NCBI GenBank assembly: GCA_047967505.1
Contig: CM106540.1
Source of the DNA: Dipteris shenzhenensis
Taxonomy: Eukaryota > Polypodiophyta > Polypodiopsida > Gleicheniales
Length of the DNA: 64,000 nucleotides
Reading direction: 5' to 3' (one strand)
Shown piece after piece: positions 22,991 to 36,116 of this stretch (position 1 is the first letter of the stretch; every line of letters begins with the position of its first letter). A model generated the notes under the pieces. It searched no databases. It had not been told where the DNA came from and saw only the letters and a program-made list of their open reading frames with translations. A program made the position numbers and the translations under genes.

Positions 22991-25049
22991 TTTTAATTGG
23001 AATTTAAATTTTTTATAAGTTTGTATCAAATAGGGGTCTTTTTATCCATGAAAAGTTTATATAGATAAGGGGTGTTTTTCATACTCCTTCAATGCACATT
23101 ATATCTAGGGTTTCTTAATAGTGCACCCTTCAAGGAATGTGGGTTTTAGAATGTGTGCTACTCAGTTTAGACTGACCATGCCATTCCTGAACAATTGACC
23201 ATGTGCTACTCCACATCTCGAGAGATGATTTTGGACATGTGCTGCTTAGTTCAAATTGAACAGGTCATTCAATTAAACATGTGCTACTCCATGGATCCTA
23301 GCAACCAAGTAGGTTCAAGTCGTGCCACCCAAGTTCTGAGTTCCAAAGAATGACTTATGAGCTTTGGAATTGGAGTCCATGACCTTGAGTGTTTGCACAT
23401 TCGAACTCTAGGCCATGACTTCCAACTTTTGAATTTCGAGTATGGATACACTAGATCATACACACACAAAAAGAAAATATGCACACATATAACTCACTTT
23501 CTTATACTTTCTCTTATGTAGATATGTTTAGTAAGAAAGGATGCTAGGGTTGGTTGCTTTATAATGTCTCCAGCATAGACTTATGTGTGGATTTGCTTAC
23601 AAACTAAAATTGTCTTCCAAGATTGACCTGGTTTGGATATTCAAATATTGGGACATGTTATACCACTGGATCTTGAAGACTAGTTCTGGAAATACTTGAC
23701 CAACAAGCTTCAGGTCTATCGATCCTAGATTTACTTTGAACACACACTTTGTTTGTTATTTTTTAAGGTGCTAAACCAAGGACATCTTTTCCACTTTGGG
23801 TTCTAGATGGATTGAATTTCATACAAGGGCTACATTGTTCTAGATACTGAAATCCACAAGATTTTAGAGTAAATGGTTCCAAATCCATGATTTTGCTTCC
23901 AAATACAAGCTATTTTGGGTTATAGAGTTTTGGATATTTTTTGGATTGGGGTTATAGATCTTAAATTTCCTCCAAATTTTAAAGACTATTAGGAACTTTT
24001 TCAACACAATCGGAGAGCACCTATGCAATGAGATGATTTGAATTTTGGTGCAACTTGCACGCACCACACTATATATTCATATGATATGCCACTTGTATAT
24101 GTAGAGATTGGATTGATATATGTCTATGCTTTTGGTTTTTTATGTGGAAAAACTATATGTATAGAGACAAGAAATAGTATGCATAGGTACTAGAAGTAAC
24201 ATGAGAGAGTGAGCTTCAAGTAGGAGGCAACCTATTATAAATGTATAGCATTCACAAAGAAGCATGAAGTTGTGTTTGACATATTCACTAATGGTGATGC
24301 TTTAGCTATTGTAGTTGGCAAATCAAATGAAAACTTAGGGTCTTAGTTGTTCATAATATGCACAATGTGGTTGATGAGCCTATGACTAGAGTTGTTAATG
24401 CTAATGCAAGTCAAAATGAAGCTCCACAACCAAAAGTGGATGCAATGTCTTCCCCACATAATGTTCATGAAAGTTCTAGTCAAGGTACAATTAGAGCCTT
24501 TGTTGAGGCTTCTTGAGTAGCATGAAGGAGAGTAAAAAGTAAGCTTGTTTCCACAGAATGGGTGCTTCAAATTAATTTGCATGATGTGTTGAATGGGAAT
24601 GTGAATTTGTTATGAGGGGAAATGTGGAGATGCCCCTCATATAAGGGGTCAACTACTTGGCTTTGCAAATAGATCTATTGTACTTTTCCATGCTCCAATG
24701 GCAGTTATAGCTACTCAACAATTAAAAGATAAACTAGAGGAAATTAAAAGATAATCTACATCTATCATACTCTTTCATGATCCAAGTCTAGCTGTAGCTA
24801 CTTGACAATCAAAAGAAAAACTAGAGGCCAGTGGGAAAAGGCACAAAAGGGAATTTTGGGAAATTATGAGAGATAGTTCCAATGTCACCATTTCAACAAA
24901 ATATGAGACTCCAATCAACAACCTACCACAAGTAGTGAGGCTACTCAAGCCCATTTCAATAGTGTTGGTGCAAGCACACCTCAATCAAGGAATCAAGAAG
25001 CACTCAACTTTAAACTATCCAGAATTAGAGTTACTACTACGAGTGGAAA
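22991..25049. other. Region without a recognisable gene
   Basis: AT-rich, short frames only. Around 23100-23290 the phrase catgtgctactc occurs several times (decayed short repeats). No domain recognised. Confidence 0.45.
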
Positions 25050-25440
25050 TCACAGCATGAAGCAACCATAAATTATAGAGAGTATTCAAATCTAAGATGT
25101 AGAGATGGTTCAATACGTTCTTGGTTGATTGTAACTATGTTGATAACATAGACATTCAGGATGCATGGGATTGAATCTATAAGTATGGTGCAGGCTTCAA
25201 ACCTCCTACTTATAATGCCATATGGACAACTGTACTAGACAAATAATATGTTGAGTAGAGAGATCACATCAACCATATTATTTTTCAGCTCTTAAATCAT
25301 AACATAGGATGCACAATTGCTTTTAATGGATGGACAAATATAAAAAGATGCCCATTATTGAATGTGATGATTGTATCATCGAGAGAAAAGATATTTCATA
25401 AGTCCATTGTTTCAAAAAATGAAAGATGCATAGGAAGGCA
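25050..25440 (+). pseudogene. hAT-type transposase fragment (DUF659 region)
   Basis: Although broken by stops, the frames read FKSKDVEMVQYVLG, then IYKYGAGFKPPTYNAIWTTVLD and GCTIAFNGWTNIKRCPLLNVMIVSS. These match the plant hAT DUF659 signature (YGPGFKPPSY... and GCTIMSDGWTD...PLINF). Zinc-finger and C-terminal dimerisation regions are absent. It would have been a cut-and-paste transposase; it is now a short relic abutting a Copia relic. Confidence 0.65.
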
Positions 25441-25464
25441 TTTCAAGGTATGGATCACTTCAAG

Positions 25465-27999
25465 TTGTTAGAAAATTGCAACTTATACATAATGAAGTGT
25501 GTGGTCCCATGAGGATACCATCCATGGGAAAGTATGTGTACTTTGTGAGGGGTGACTTTTCCAAATTTACAAGGGTCAATTATTTGAAGAGAAGTATGAT
25601 GTATTTTTGTGTATTTAATAGGTTACTGCCACGGACAAGATGCAAGCTATAAACTTAAGAATAGATAGAGGGTGGTTACATGTCAAATGATTTTATAACA
25701 TATTTGCATTAATAAGAAGGGCACTACCCACTACTATATAGTGTCATACACAACTTAGCAAAATGGTGTTGGTGAGACAAAGAATAGAGTTGATGGAGAT
25801 GGCTAGGTGTATGATCAAGGTGGAAAGCTACCTCAAAATATTTTGATGGAAGCTGTTAGTGTGCTAAACACATTTTTAATTAATGCCCTTACAAAGCCTT
25901 GAAACCCATCACCCCCTTTGAGAGTTGACATGGTAATGAACCCAAGGTGGATTAACTTAGGGTGCTTTGCTACATAGCATATGCAAAAGTGTTGAATAGA
26001 TGAAAGGAGAACTAGATGATAACAAACTAAAATGCATATTTGTTGTGTATAGTAGTAAAAGCAAGGGTTAATGTCTCTATAATCCTCACACTTGGAGGAT
26101 TTTTGTCAGTAGAGATGTGGTCTTTGATGAAATTTTAGATCAGCCCATGACTGTATTTGAAACACAACCTTCACAAGTCCACACAAAGTATTTAAAGGGT
26201 TGCTCTCATTACCAAATAGTATTTACAATGGTTGCTCCGACTACCACTTGAATGTAGTTCTATAATTTTAGCAATTACAACTGCCTTGGACCATGGTCTC
26301 ATGAACAACCCATAACATGTGAGGATGTGGAAGAAACTATCAAAGAATAGAGAGTAGATGTACAAGAGGCTAGATTAGTCCCCAAGCTTTTGAACCAAAC
26401 TTTATAGGATAGTAAGCTATCAACTCCTCTTTCCAGTAGAACACAGGTGGTTCAAGTAGTTTAGAAGGATCACAGTATGCTAATTCAGCCTATCTAAGCA
26501 CACTTTGTAATGTAGAAGAAACTAAAAGCTTTGAGGATGCCCAAGACAATGGGCACTGGATGAGAGCCATGTGGGCTAAATTAGATTCAAGCCATAAAAA
26601 CAACACATGGGATTTAATACAGTTGCTCATAGGCCAAAAGGCTGGTTGGACAAGTTGGGTTTACAAAATGAAAGAAAACCTAATGGTATCATTGAAAAGT
26701 ACAAGAAAAGGTTAGTTGCTAAAGGCTATTCTCATAAGAAGGGGACAGAGTATGATGAAACCTTTGCCCCCACTTCCAAGATGACCACTATCAGGTGTAT
26801 TACTTCATTGGTTAGGCATCATAGCTCAAAAGTACATCACCTAAACATTAATATTTTTTTTTTGAATGGAATTGGTTTCAAGATGCTTAGATAGGAAAAT
26901 AAATTATGCTAGCTATGTAAGGTAGTATATGGGTAGGAAGAAGCTCCACAAGATTAATATGGCAAATACATACTTCTTTGACTAGCTAGGCTTAGTATGG
27001 AAATATATTTATTTATTTGACCAGCTAGGCTTAGTATGGAAAGATACATGTTTATTTGTCCAGCCAGGGTCTAAACAATAGTCACCTGTCAATAAAGATA
27101 GAGGGCACTTCTTGATAGTCAGCCTTTATGTTGATGATATGCAGCTAAATAGCATGAATGAGGGAAAATTTGCAAAATGCAAGATTGGTCATGAAGGTTC
27201 ACTCGAGCTTTCAAATTTATGGTTGTTGCATTATTATTTTGGATTTGCTTTATGTAGTTAGAAGAGGGCATTGTCATGAATATAATCGATGTGTTTCATA
27301 CATAAGCCAATTTCAACTATGATTGGTGAACCATGGCTTACGATATTAATGTATGACAATAGTGAAACTTTTGATGCCACTCTATATAGCCATGTTGTTG
27401 GCTACCTCATTTACCTATGCAACACAATATGACCTTCAATATGGAGTGTCAAAAGTGAGTATGTAGTCAAATATATTCTCAACTCCATGCATTTAGTTAT
27501 TTGAACCAAGATATGGATTGTTATGGTAGACAATCCACCAATAAAATTGTCTCTCTCTTGTACCTACTGGATATCTTGTTGAGCATAAAACAACTCAATA
27601 TGGCCACCTTTTTATGTGAGGATGCATGATACCCTTCAGAACTACAATTGAGTGTGTATGGCTCAAATGATTTGATGGTACACCCTCATGGGGTTTTGTA
27701 GCCACCAACTCGAATTCTCATTGAAAGTTAGAGTGCTATTGTTGTTGCATAGAATCTTGTGTTTCTTACCCGCACAAATCACATTGAGGTACATTATCAT
27801 TATGTAGAGAGAGAGAGAGATTGCATGTACGAGAGATCAACTTGATCTATTGTCCTACACTCCAAAATGTGGTAAATATTTTCACCAAGGCACAAACCCA
27901 AAGAAAATTTTGAAGCTTCTGCAAAGCTTTAGGCTTACTTCTTTTTTTCTATTGATCCATCTCTTTATATATGTTCACAATACCAATACAAGGGAGATT
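25465..27999 (+). pseudogene. Copia pol relic (integrase to RNase H)
   Basis: Integrase is read as LIHNEVCGPMRIPSMGKYVYFVRGDFSKFTRVNYLK and later LMEMARCMIKV. RT is a 95-codon frame at 26607-26894 with KYKKRLVAKGYSHKKGTEYDETFAP and a degraded DVK motif, then FLIVSLYVDDMQL near 27110. RNase H tail parts appear near 27700-27800 (TNHIEVHYHY-like). Dozens of stops show it is old. A purine tract (aagggaga) precedes a TGTTAG LTR start at 28000. Confidence 0.7.
26985..27060 (+). repeat. Imperfect 46-bp tandem duplication
   Basis: The phrase gactagctaggcttagtatggaa occurs at about 26980 and again about 46 bp later, inside the Copia relic. Confidence 0.7.
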
Positions 28000-28205
28000 T
28001 GTTAGATTTGAGTAGTATGGTGTGAGCCTAACCTTGAGACATTATTCCCCTCCAACTAGGAGGTTCCCCCCCCCAAGATTAGTATTGGGGTTAGGCTACC
28101 ATTGTAGAGGATACATATCTTCATTATGGTGTGTCTACCATCATTAATGTAAACACACTCCTACAATATTATTTCTCTAAGTGTTCAACATTGTTCCAAC
28201 AACAC
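28000..28205 (+). repeat. Probable partial 3' LTR of the Copia relic
   Basis: Starts TGTTAGATTTGAGTAG right after a purine tract. The end is uncertain; a candidate is the CCAACA near 28203. No partner LTR was found in the window. Confidence 0.35.
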
Positions 28206-31200
28206 AAATGCTCAAAACAACCTGCAATAACTTCATCATCACCAAACAATCATCTCATCCCCAAGCTCCAATCAAGGGATCTACCCTTCCCAAAAATGTA
28301 TGCTTGAAGACACCTTGAGCTAGTGAACCTATAGACAAATGTTTGTAGACAAGCAAAGTCACCCTACATATTGCCTTACTCTTATGAGAACTAGAGAATG
28401 AGGGAAAACTTACTTAAAGGCCACTTAGTCAAGATCTAGAACCATATTGTTCCATGAAACATAACATCAAACTAATTCAATGATGACAAATCCTCACTTA
28501 AAGTCTGTATGAAAATCCAAAGAAAGAAATACTATGAAACTAGATTTAACAAATGCTACCAAACCATATGCAACAAAAATTAAACAAAAAGAAACAAAAA
28601 AAGAAGATGATAAATGCAAAATCCAAGACAAGTTCATCAAACAAATGAAATCAACAAGCTTGTTGATTTAATGACTTTCGTAGAGATGATATCTTTTAGG
28701 AAGGCCCTTAGAATGTCCATTGGAATTCTCATCATTGAGCTACTCTTTCTAGCACATTCACATTTGGTATTGGTGTCAAAATTGGTGTCGTATCTGAGAT
28801 AAGATTCCAGAACGTCTTGTCAAATAAAGTTATTCACTCTACACTTCCACATGTGATAGTTGTTACCATAAATGATCATGTTCTTTGGAACTATTAGATC
28901 AATTATTGATTATGCCAAAGAATAAAATTTTAATTAAATCACCATGCATCCATTTTGAAGAATGAAGACCCTAAAGATCTCGTTAGAAACTTGAAAAAGT
29001 GACCCTCGACAACTTGGCATGTTTTGACACTTGAGTGGCCTAATGACCATACGTTCATTATGGGGATGCATGATTCAAACACATTTCTCTCAAGAAAGTC
29101 ACAATTGAAAATTTCATTTGAAAGCCTTCTTTGATGTCACTTCACAATTAGGCAATAGTGTTCTTGACTTCATCTTGTTTTTCCTTCATGAAGCTTTGAA
29201 CAATGAGTCTCAATCCTCAAACATTATTTGAAAAGTTGGTAGCACTTCTTAACTTCCTCTTGTTTTTTCCCTGGGGCACCAACTCCCTTTAGTAATAAAT
29301 AGCTATCAAAATCTTAAGTATGAGATGAATTAAAAAATATGCCATGAGTAGAAATTAGTCAAATTAACATGGTTGTGTTCTACACTAAAAGAGCTTCAAA
29401 TATGTCTTTACACCTTGAAATTTAGGTAACACATGAAAAAGTTACATTAATTTGAAAGGAGATAGGTATTCATATTTTAGTGTATTTTTTGTTCCCCCCC
29501 CTTGATCCAAAAGACCCCCCCCCTTCCCCTTAGGCCTCACATATTATGAAAAATATGTACGAATCTTAAGATCTTGCATATATTTCAAGGTATATGCCTT
29601 ATATTTTGTGGGAGGGGGGACATGAGATTTTCATATTTTCCCCTTGCATATTTGAAAATTTTAAAGGAAATATATGCATATTCTATATGGACCACCTTGT
29701 CCCCCCATACCCTGGATTTTGGACGAGGGTAGTAACATAATGCTTATTGAGTTGGCGTCCCAGGGTTTTTGCTCCACAAAAGTTTCAAATACTCCTTAAA
29801 CAACCATGTGATTATGATGTTTTTTAGATTCCTGATTTTTAGAGATCCATTAAAGTAGAAGGTAGTACATGATTTTAAAGCTCTTCTGAGCCAAATAACC
29901 AAGTGGTTGTGAATTTTCATTGGTTGCCTCCCTTTTGAAGCTTCTTTGGATTAGAGGATTATGAAATTTGACAAAATCTCTCTAGAGTGCTTATGGGGAG
30001 GTTTATAATGAGCTTCCCTAATCCTCACAATCCTTTGGGTATGAAGTTGAGATGGCTCCATGTAACTCTCTTTGCAAAACCTATTAAGCACCAAAACCAC
30101 CAAGACCAATGGTCATGATGGATGACTATCCATCAAGCAATCACAGCCAAGTGTCATGATGTATAACTATTCACCAAGAAGTCACAACTAGGTTGTTGCG
30201 TGATAATGTAAAGCACTAAGAAGAATTTTCCCTTGGATAGAAAGAATACTCTTTCCATGTTATTTCTCGCTCTATATTCCCTTATCTAGATTCAATTTCA
30301 CATGCTTATGTTGAACTAAGCTCATAAACTAATCTCACAAAATAATAGAGAGTTAGTCAAGAATACCCAAAGTAGAAGCACATAAATATTCTATAGGAAA
30401 CTACACTATATTGCGTGAAGAAATGCAACAAAATCTCAGTTACCTCTCCTCATCGCTTCTAAGCTAAGGACTTTAGTCACAGCCCTTACACAAGTTTCTC
30501 TTTCCTCAACCCACCCCCCCAAAATGAATGAAGGGCAAGCTCATGAACCGTTTAAAATAGAGAAAATACTACACAACAAATAGTGGAGTTACACCTCTCA
30601 AACTCAGGATAGCCTAGAAGCATGAGCCTCCAAAAAAGTTGCCTTCACAAAAACAAGAGAAGGAATCTAGACAAAGAAGACTTAGCTTAACAAATAACAG
30701 TCCACATGCCATAAGGTGAGAGTTAACCAGGAGCATTATTTTGCTAACAAAAATCAAAGCTAAACTACTACACACAAACCTTCTCATAGAATGTGTTATC
30801 ATCATGTGAGCTTGGTCTAGCCATGCACAATCTTGCTTAATCCTTGTTAAAAGTGTTTGCATTTTCCTTCTTCTTCTTGTTTGCGTATTCACATTTCTTG
30901 TAGCAATATTCTTCTTTGATGCCTAGTTTGCCATAAGTTTGAGATGTCGACTTGATCACCCGGGTGTTTGGTGATTTCCACACCACATAGCCATGTAAAC
31001 TTGACACATTGTGGGTGACTGACCTATCTCTTATTGGACTCAAATAAGGACCCACAACACAACCCTTACATAAATTTCTCTTTCTTCAATCGTTTTCTCC
31101 ATTTTGCAATCTTGAAGCAAAGATTCCAAATAGAATGAAGATTCCCAACACCAATGGACAAGGTCAAGCTCAATTTGCAACATGCTTAAAATGTTCTTTA

Positions 31201-31849
31201 TGAGAAACCCTTAAAGAGTCTACTTTTGTATTTCCATTATTGAATTGGTTGTGATTGTGTATTTAATCACAACTTTCTCTAATGGGATTAGCTTGCATGC
31301 TCGCCTGATCATTCTAAAACATGATATGACAGGGAAATAATTGCTTCTCCACAAACTTTAGCAACTTTGCATCGTAGCATTAGCAAACGATCACATGCAT
31401 TAGAAATGAAAGCACAACTGAAACAAGAATTGTAAATCATAAAAAATTCGATACGAAATGACCTCTCTGAAACGTCAAACTTCTAGTATCCATTGAATGG
31501 TAGGAGCTTCCAATTGAGGGGCTGGGATTCCTGCCATATTTGATGGCGCTAAGAAAGATGCAAGAGAGACACTGTAGAGGTGGCACCTCCCACACTCCAC
31601 AAACATTATATAGAACATCCCATAACCATCCCTCTCCAGACTCGATGAACAAAGAAAGAAACTCAAGAAATCAGTAGCCATCACTGCATCACCGACCGAA
31701 CAATAATTGGGAACCACACAAGAGCAACAGATCCCTTCGATACAGAAGCCAGAAGACAAACCCCGAGAAACCCTCGCATGCAAAAGAAAGACCGCACCGC
31801 CCAACAACTGAGCGTCATGCAGTAAACAACACCGTGTGTGCGACAACAC
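28206..31849. other. Gene-poor region without recognisable coding
   Basis: No domain recognised. Contains C-homopolymer runs (near 28068-28077, 29497-29506, 29514-29523) and scattered short frames. The 125-codon minus-strand frame at 31852-31475 just upstream of TOM5 is cysteine/serine-rich with no family resemblance. Probably decayed repeats plus the distal TOM5 promoter. Confidence 0.45.
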
Positions 31850-31921
31850 CACGTGCGTGCATACTTGTCAAGAAAGTTTCCAACGCCACTAGTGACACAT
31901 AGAAAACAAGAACAACACGTG
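31850..31921 (+). promoter_or_regulatory. Two G-boxes upstream of TOM5
   Basis: CACGTG at 31850-31855 and ACACGTGT at 31915-31922 lie about 250-320 bp upstream of the TOM5 ATG. CACGTG is the plant bZIP/bHLH binding core. Confidence 0.45.
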
Positions 31922-32034
31922 TCGAAAGTTCGACCAATTGTGCGCCACCAAACAATCCAAAATATGCGAAGAAATTACAGAAATTTCATATAACGCAATT
32001 TCGCTTCTTAAGGACAAGCCAAGAAAAATAAGCA

Positions 32035-32044
32035 TATATATATA
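32035..32044 (+). promoter_or_regulatory. Candidate TATA box of TOM5
   Basis: TATATATATA followed by AGAGAGC lies 122-131 bp upstream of the ATG. A second AT-rich candidate (catatatatatac) is at about 32103-32115, closer than usual for a leader. Confidence 0.45.
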
Positions 32045-32065
32045 GAGAGCACATTCTCTCTCTCT

Positions 32066-32128
32066 TAAGCCCTAAAGTTTTTGAATCGTGAAGTAACTAC
32101 GGCACATATATATACTCTTAAACCCTAA
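32066..32128 (+). promoter_or_regulatory. Teloboxes before TOM5
   Basis: AAGCCCTAAA at about 32067-32076 and AAACCCTAA at 32120-32128. The telobox (AAACCCTAA) is common near the start of plant genes for translation and organelle biogenesis, which fits a mitochondrial import gene. Function is inferred. Confidence 0.55.
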
Positions 32129-32165
32129 AGTAGAAGACAGCACCTCTCTTCTCGCAGCAGAAGCC

Positions 32166-32758
32166 ATGGCCAACTCGTTGCTCCAGAATCTGAAGCAAAA
32201 ATGGGCGGCAGAGTTCGGCAACGACGAGAAATTCACTTACAACATGGTACTCGCCCTACCCTATCTTTCAGTTTTTTTGCTTTGCACTCCTGTATGCATG
32301 TTTTGCATTCAAAACAAATGCATTTTGGAAGTTTAAGCGGATGTTTCCCGATAGCGGCCCTTAAAATCTTCCTTGTTCGGTGGCTCTAGAGGGAGACAGC
32401 CACGGTTTTACTTGTTTTAATTTTTGTATTTTAAAAGGGATCGTGGGGATGTGCTTGCCTTTGGAGATTTGTTTGTGAATCAAGGCCAGGAACGTGACCA
32501 CGTAAATTTCTAATACAGGCACAGAAAACACTCACAAATACTCACACAGATGCGTCACGCTGCTGCAATTTGTTTTCTGTATTAAAGAAATTATGTCGTA
32601 TGTCTGGCATTTCACTCAGAGAAGCATTTGAAATTGTGACGGCAGTATTTGCAATTGTCTCATTCTTCTTTGTCTTGCAGAGGATGCTCAGGGCAGTAGC
32701 AGTGTTTGCAGGGGGGGTACTCCTTATACGTAACTTTGGGGATCTAATGGCTGCATGA
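32166..32758 (+). CDS. TOM5: Mitochondrial import receptor subunit TOM5 homolog (two exons)
   Basis: Small tail-anchored subunit of the TOM complex that imports proteins across the mitochondrial outer membrane. Exon 1 (32166-32246, 27 codons) begins MANSLLQNLKQKWAAEF and ends YNM. Exon 2 (32681-32758, 25 codons plus stop) begins RMLRAVAVFAGGVLL. The 434-bp intron has a GTACTC donor and a TTGCAG acceptor, phase 0. The joined product is 52 residues, close to plant TOM5 (about 54). The C-terminal half, with a hydrophobic helix (about 30-44) and ending in NFGDLMAA, matches the plant pattern (LLRA..MFAGGVVLMR.YGDLMGV). The N-terminal part is charged and cytosolic, with the QKW / EF / EK pattern of the family. 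Exon 1 is too short to be noticed as an ORF. The ATG is the first in a plausible context (gccATGGcc). Confidence 0.9.
32247..32680 (+). other. TOM5: TOM5 intron (434 bp)
   Basis: GT-AG intron between YNM and RMLRA codons. The acceptor follows a T-rich tract (cattcttctttgtcttgcag). No repeat or other gene was recognised inside. Confidence 0.88.
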
Positions 32759-34035
32759 ATGGAGCTACCATTTAAAGAAGGGAAAGTTCATGTATGGACT
32801 TCTGTCATGAGGAGTTTCGATGTTACCTTTGGAAATCATTTATGCTGTTATGCCGGACCGTTGACATGCACTTGCACATATGTGCTCCTTGGTGGATGTC
32901 AATTAAGGTCTTGGTTAATAGCCCACAATGCAGGTTTTCAATTTTGATTTTTGTGGTTTCACTCGTAACAGTTGCCTAACATGCAGCCGTTTTTATTGTT
33001 GATACTATGCATTTAGAAGACCTTGTATATTGAGAATATACAATTGATGGTGTTGTCATCCTTAAGGAAACGAAGTCTGCTTCGCAGTATTTTTCTGGTC
33101 ACACCTATTGACTTCCATCTTTGCTAAGAGTGCGTGAAAGGCCTGTGCGAGAATTGAATTTGCAGAGGATTGGTTTAATCTCTTGATCTTTTGCCTTTTT
33201 GCATGAGCCCAGCTCTGTAATTGGTGAAACAAAGATAGATTCTCAAAAAGGTGGCACTAGTTTGTAGCTTTGAAAACCTATGCCAAGAGCAAGTACAAAA
33301 AATTCTAATTACCCAAGTAAGTGGGCATGTAAAATTTATCACTACTCTACTTCCAACCTAAATAGTGTCCGTGATTTGTATGGTTAGTTTATTGAGAACA
33401 ATGTAGAAGATGAGCATCCCTGTAGCTTATGTCCTTAATAAGGGCAGTGTAAAACTTATATTCGTAGATGCTCATATGTTTTGGCTTTAGATGGGTGAGA
33501 GATTGTTAGTAAAATGACTATTAGGCCTCATAGTGTACCATGGCAGTTGCTGAAGACAGTCAGTACCTATTGATGGGATGGAAGGGGCGAATGTTGCATG
33601 CTATGTCTACATGGAAGGCTTCTGCTAGCTGATCAGCATTGGCTTTCATTATGTACCATATCACGTTCGAAAGTAATGCTCACTCTTTGTACATTGTCCC
33701 AACTTTGGACTTGCAAATCCACATTATTTTCTGTTTCACGTGAGTAATTTGAATGCTCTGTTTTCTTGTTTAGATCCCTTTTGCTTATTCCAGAATCCAC
33801 ATATGTTATGATTATTGTCGTGTGTGGGATGGAGAAGTAAGGTCTTGCAAGAAAGCATCTTTAGAAGGTTGAATGCTGGAGTAAGACAAGTTCCAAGATC
33901 AGCGACCTTCTCAAAAAACCCTGCTGCTTGCTTTTTGTGAGTTTCAATTTTATATGTGTTCTCAAGAGTAATCTGGATGTATGTATTTGATCAAAAGACA
34001 TTTCCCTTAGTCATAATAAGCTTCCTTGAATTTTA
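32759..34035. other. TOM5 3' region and intergenic DNA
   Basis: Starts with the presumed TOM5 3' UTR. No second gene recognised; short frames only. Ends at the LINE pseudogene. Confidence 0.45.
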
Positions 34036-36090
34036 GTGACAATTTTGAAGTGGCATACAATTTTGAGGAACAAAGTCCGTCATAAGAGACTAGATGCTCT
34101 CCAAAAGAGTCTTGATGCTCTTGAAGCTCATGCGCGTAGCGGGGACACTCAAGCTCATATTGACCTTCGCCTTGCCAAGAGTGAACTGGCCAGACTTAAA
34201 TTCATAAGAAGATGGTGGGTAGGCAAACTTGATAGACCCGCCAAGGAAACGTTCAAGCTCATTCCCAGGAAGAGAGTTGCCGAGGAAATTCCTCTCCTCA
34301 AAGTTAGTGCAAACAAGTGGGCACGTCCTGACATTGAAAATAGAGACTTCATACTATGCAATCAGATGAAGTAGTGGTTGGAGCAAGAAACAGATGCCAG
34401 TTTGCAAGACAAGGAGTTGTCATAGGTCTGGATCATCAAAGTTTGGAGGCCCCTCTTATGTTGAGAGAACGCAAGGAAGCTGTGCTAGTCATGGACGGCA
34501 AAACCTCGAGAGACCAATTGAGTTTTACAAGGTCTTTTGGGATTGGGTAGGCTCTAGGCTCCTAGAGGTGTGGCAAAAAAGTTTTTCTACTTGCTTTCCT
34601 GAACACCTAAATAGTGGTATAATCAAGTTGATTCCAAAAGAAGGAAGAAAGGATTTGATTAAAAATTGAAGACGGCTAACTATGCTTAGCTGCAGCTACA
34701 AAATCTTGCAAAAGCTTTAGTCCTAAGAATTCAACACAAGATAGACAGCTGGATCTTGCAGGAATAGAAGGGATTTATAAAAGGGAGGCACCTCCATGAG
34801 GCTATTGTAAATAATTGGGAAGGTTGTGAACATGCTAGGGAGTCGAGTCAAGATATCTACTTCATCAAAGTAGATTTTGATAAAGCTTACGCGATAGGCT
34901 TGAGTGGGAATTCCTAACGCAATCCATGAAAGACATGGGCCTTGGTTCGAATTTCATCTCTGCGATCAAACTTTTGCTATCAAATACCTCGACCAAGGTG
35001 TGCATTAACGGTGAGATGCCCTCATCTTTCTCGTTGAGAAGATCCATTAGACAAGGTTGCCACATTGTCCCTCTCCTCTGTGCCATAGCAACTGATGCTT
35101 TGGGTTGGTTGCTCATCAAACCTTCTGAGGGAATAGTCAAAGGAATTGAATGGCCTTTTGGAAAGGAGCTGGTTATGCAACAATTTATAGATGACACTAA
35201 TCTCACGCCTAGAAACACCACTCGTACTGTTTTGAGATTGCTTGGCATACCCATGGGCTTCGAAGTGTCCATGAATGGACGGTGGGATTGGGTGCTAAAC
35301 AGATTCAGTGCTAAGCTAGAAAGGTGGAGAGGGTTTCAAGCCAATTTGGTGGGAAGACAAATGGTTCTTAATCATTGCCTATACCCCATTACCATTTTCT
35401 ATGTGTCTTGTTGGCACCCAAGTCGGGCAGGTTTGGATAAGCTTATCTCAAAATGCAGATCTTTCCTTTGGGGAGGAACAAAAAAGATCGCCAAAATTAG
35501 ATGGAGTTTTTGCACCAGACCCAAAAGAGTGAAGGAGGACTGGGGGTAGTGGACATCAAGCAGGGGGCGGTGAAATTGGCTGCTACGTGGATTCTCAAAC
35601 TCCTCCCAAGTCCTAAGCTTTATTGGGCGGGCGATGCTTCTTGCACGGAATTTCAAGCATATTATTCGACTTGTCAAAGCCAAGAGGTGGAAATTACCCA
35701 ATCTTGTTTGCTGTTTTTTGCCCCGAACCCTGCTCGACAAAGGGAAGTGACTTATGGAAATCTATTTGGAAGGCACTCGAATCAATCAAAACCCAACTGC
35801 AGTTCTCTAAGAAAGGCTCCTTTATGCGGATGGACTCCATATGGGCTTCTGCAATACACAGAAATGCTTTACTAAGCAAGAGTAACTTTCTCATAGCTTT
35901 CTTCCTTTTGAACAAGGGCCTCCAATATTGGGGTCAGCTGTGGCATAGGGACCAAATCAAATGGGAAAGCATGCTTGAAATCAGGAGGGAATTCAAACTC
36001 ACCAATCAAGATGGGCTCTTTGTCACCACTAGATTAGCATTGTGGGAAGGAAACATACAATGGAACCTTTTAGCTCTTGCATTCTGCTAA
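34036..36090 (+). pseudogene. LINE (L1-type) reverse transcriptase pseudogene
   Basis: The region just before RT is read in 34036-34374 (LQKSLDALEAHARSGDTQAHIDLRLAKSEL, a typical coiled linker). RT blocks follow across frameshifts: IEFYKVFWDWVG, SGIIKLIPKEGRKD, FIKVDFDKAY (the catalytic D of block A), SIRQGCHIVPLLCAIA (normally RQGCPLSP) and QQFIDDTNL (F[AV]DD block). A 207-codon frame (34926-35549) then jumps to GFEVSMNGRWDWVLNRFSAKLERW, so several hundred bases are deleted. A C-terminal zf-RVT-like approach follows to 36090. The 5' ORF1 and the 3' tail are absent. Confidence 0.85.
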
Positions 36091-36116
36091 GGATTATCCA
36101 CACAAGTGAATTGTCT

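Noticed and set aside
31475-31852. 125-codon minus-strand frame upstream of TOM5
   Set aside because: No recognisable domain, and it overlaps the likely TOM5 promoter.
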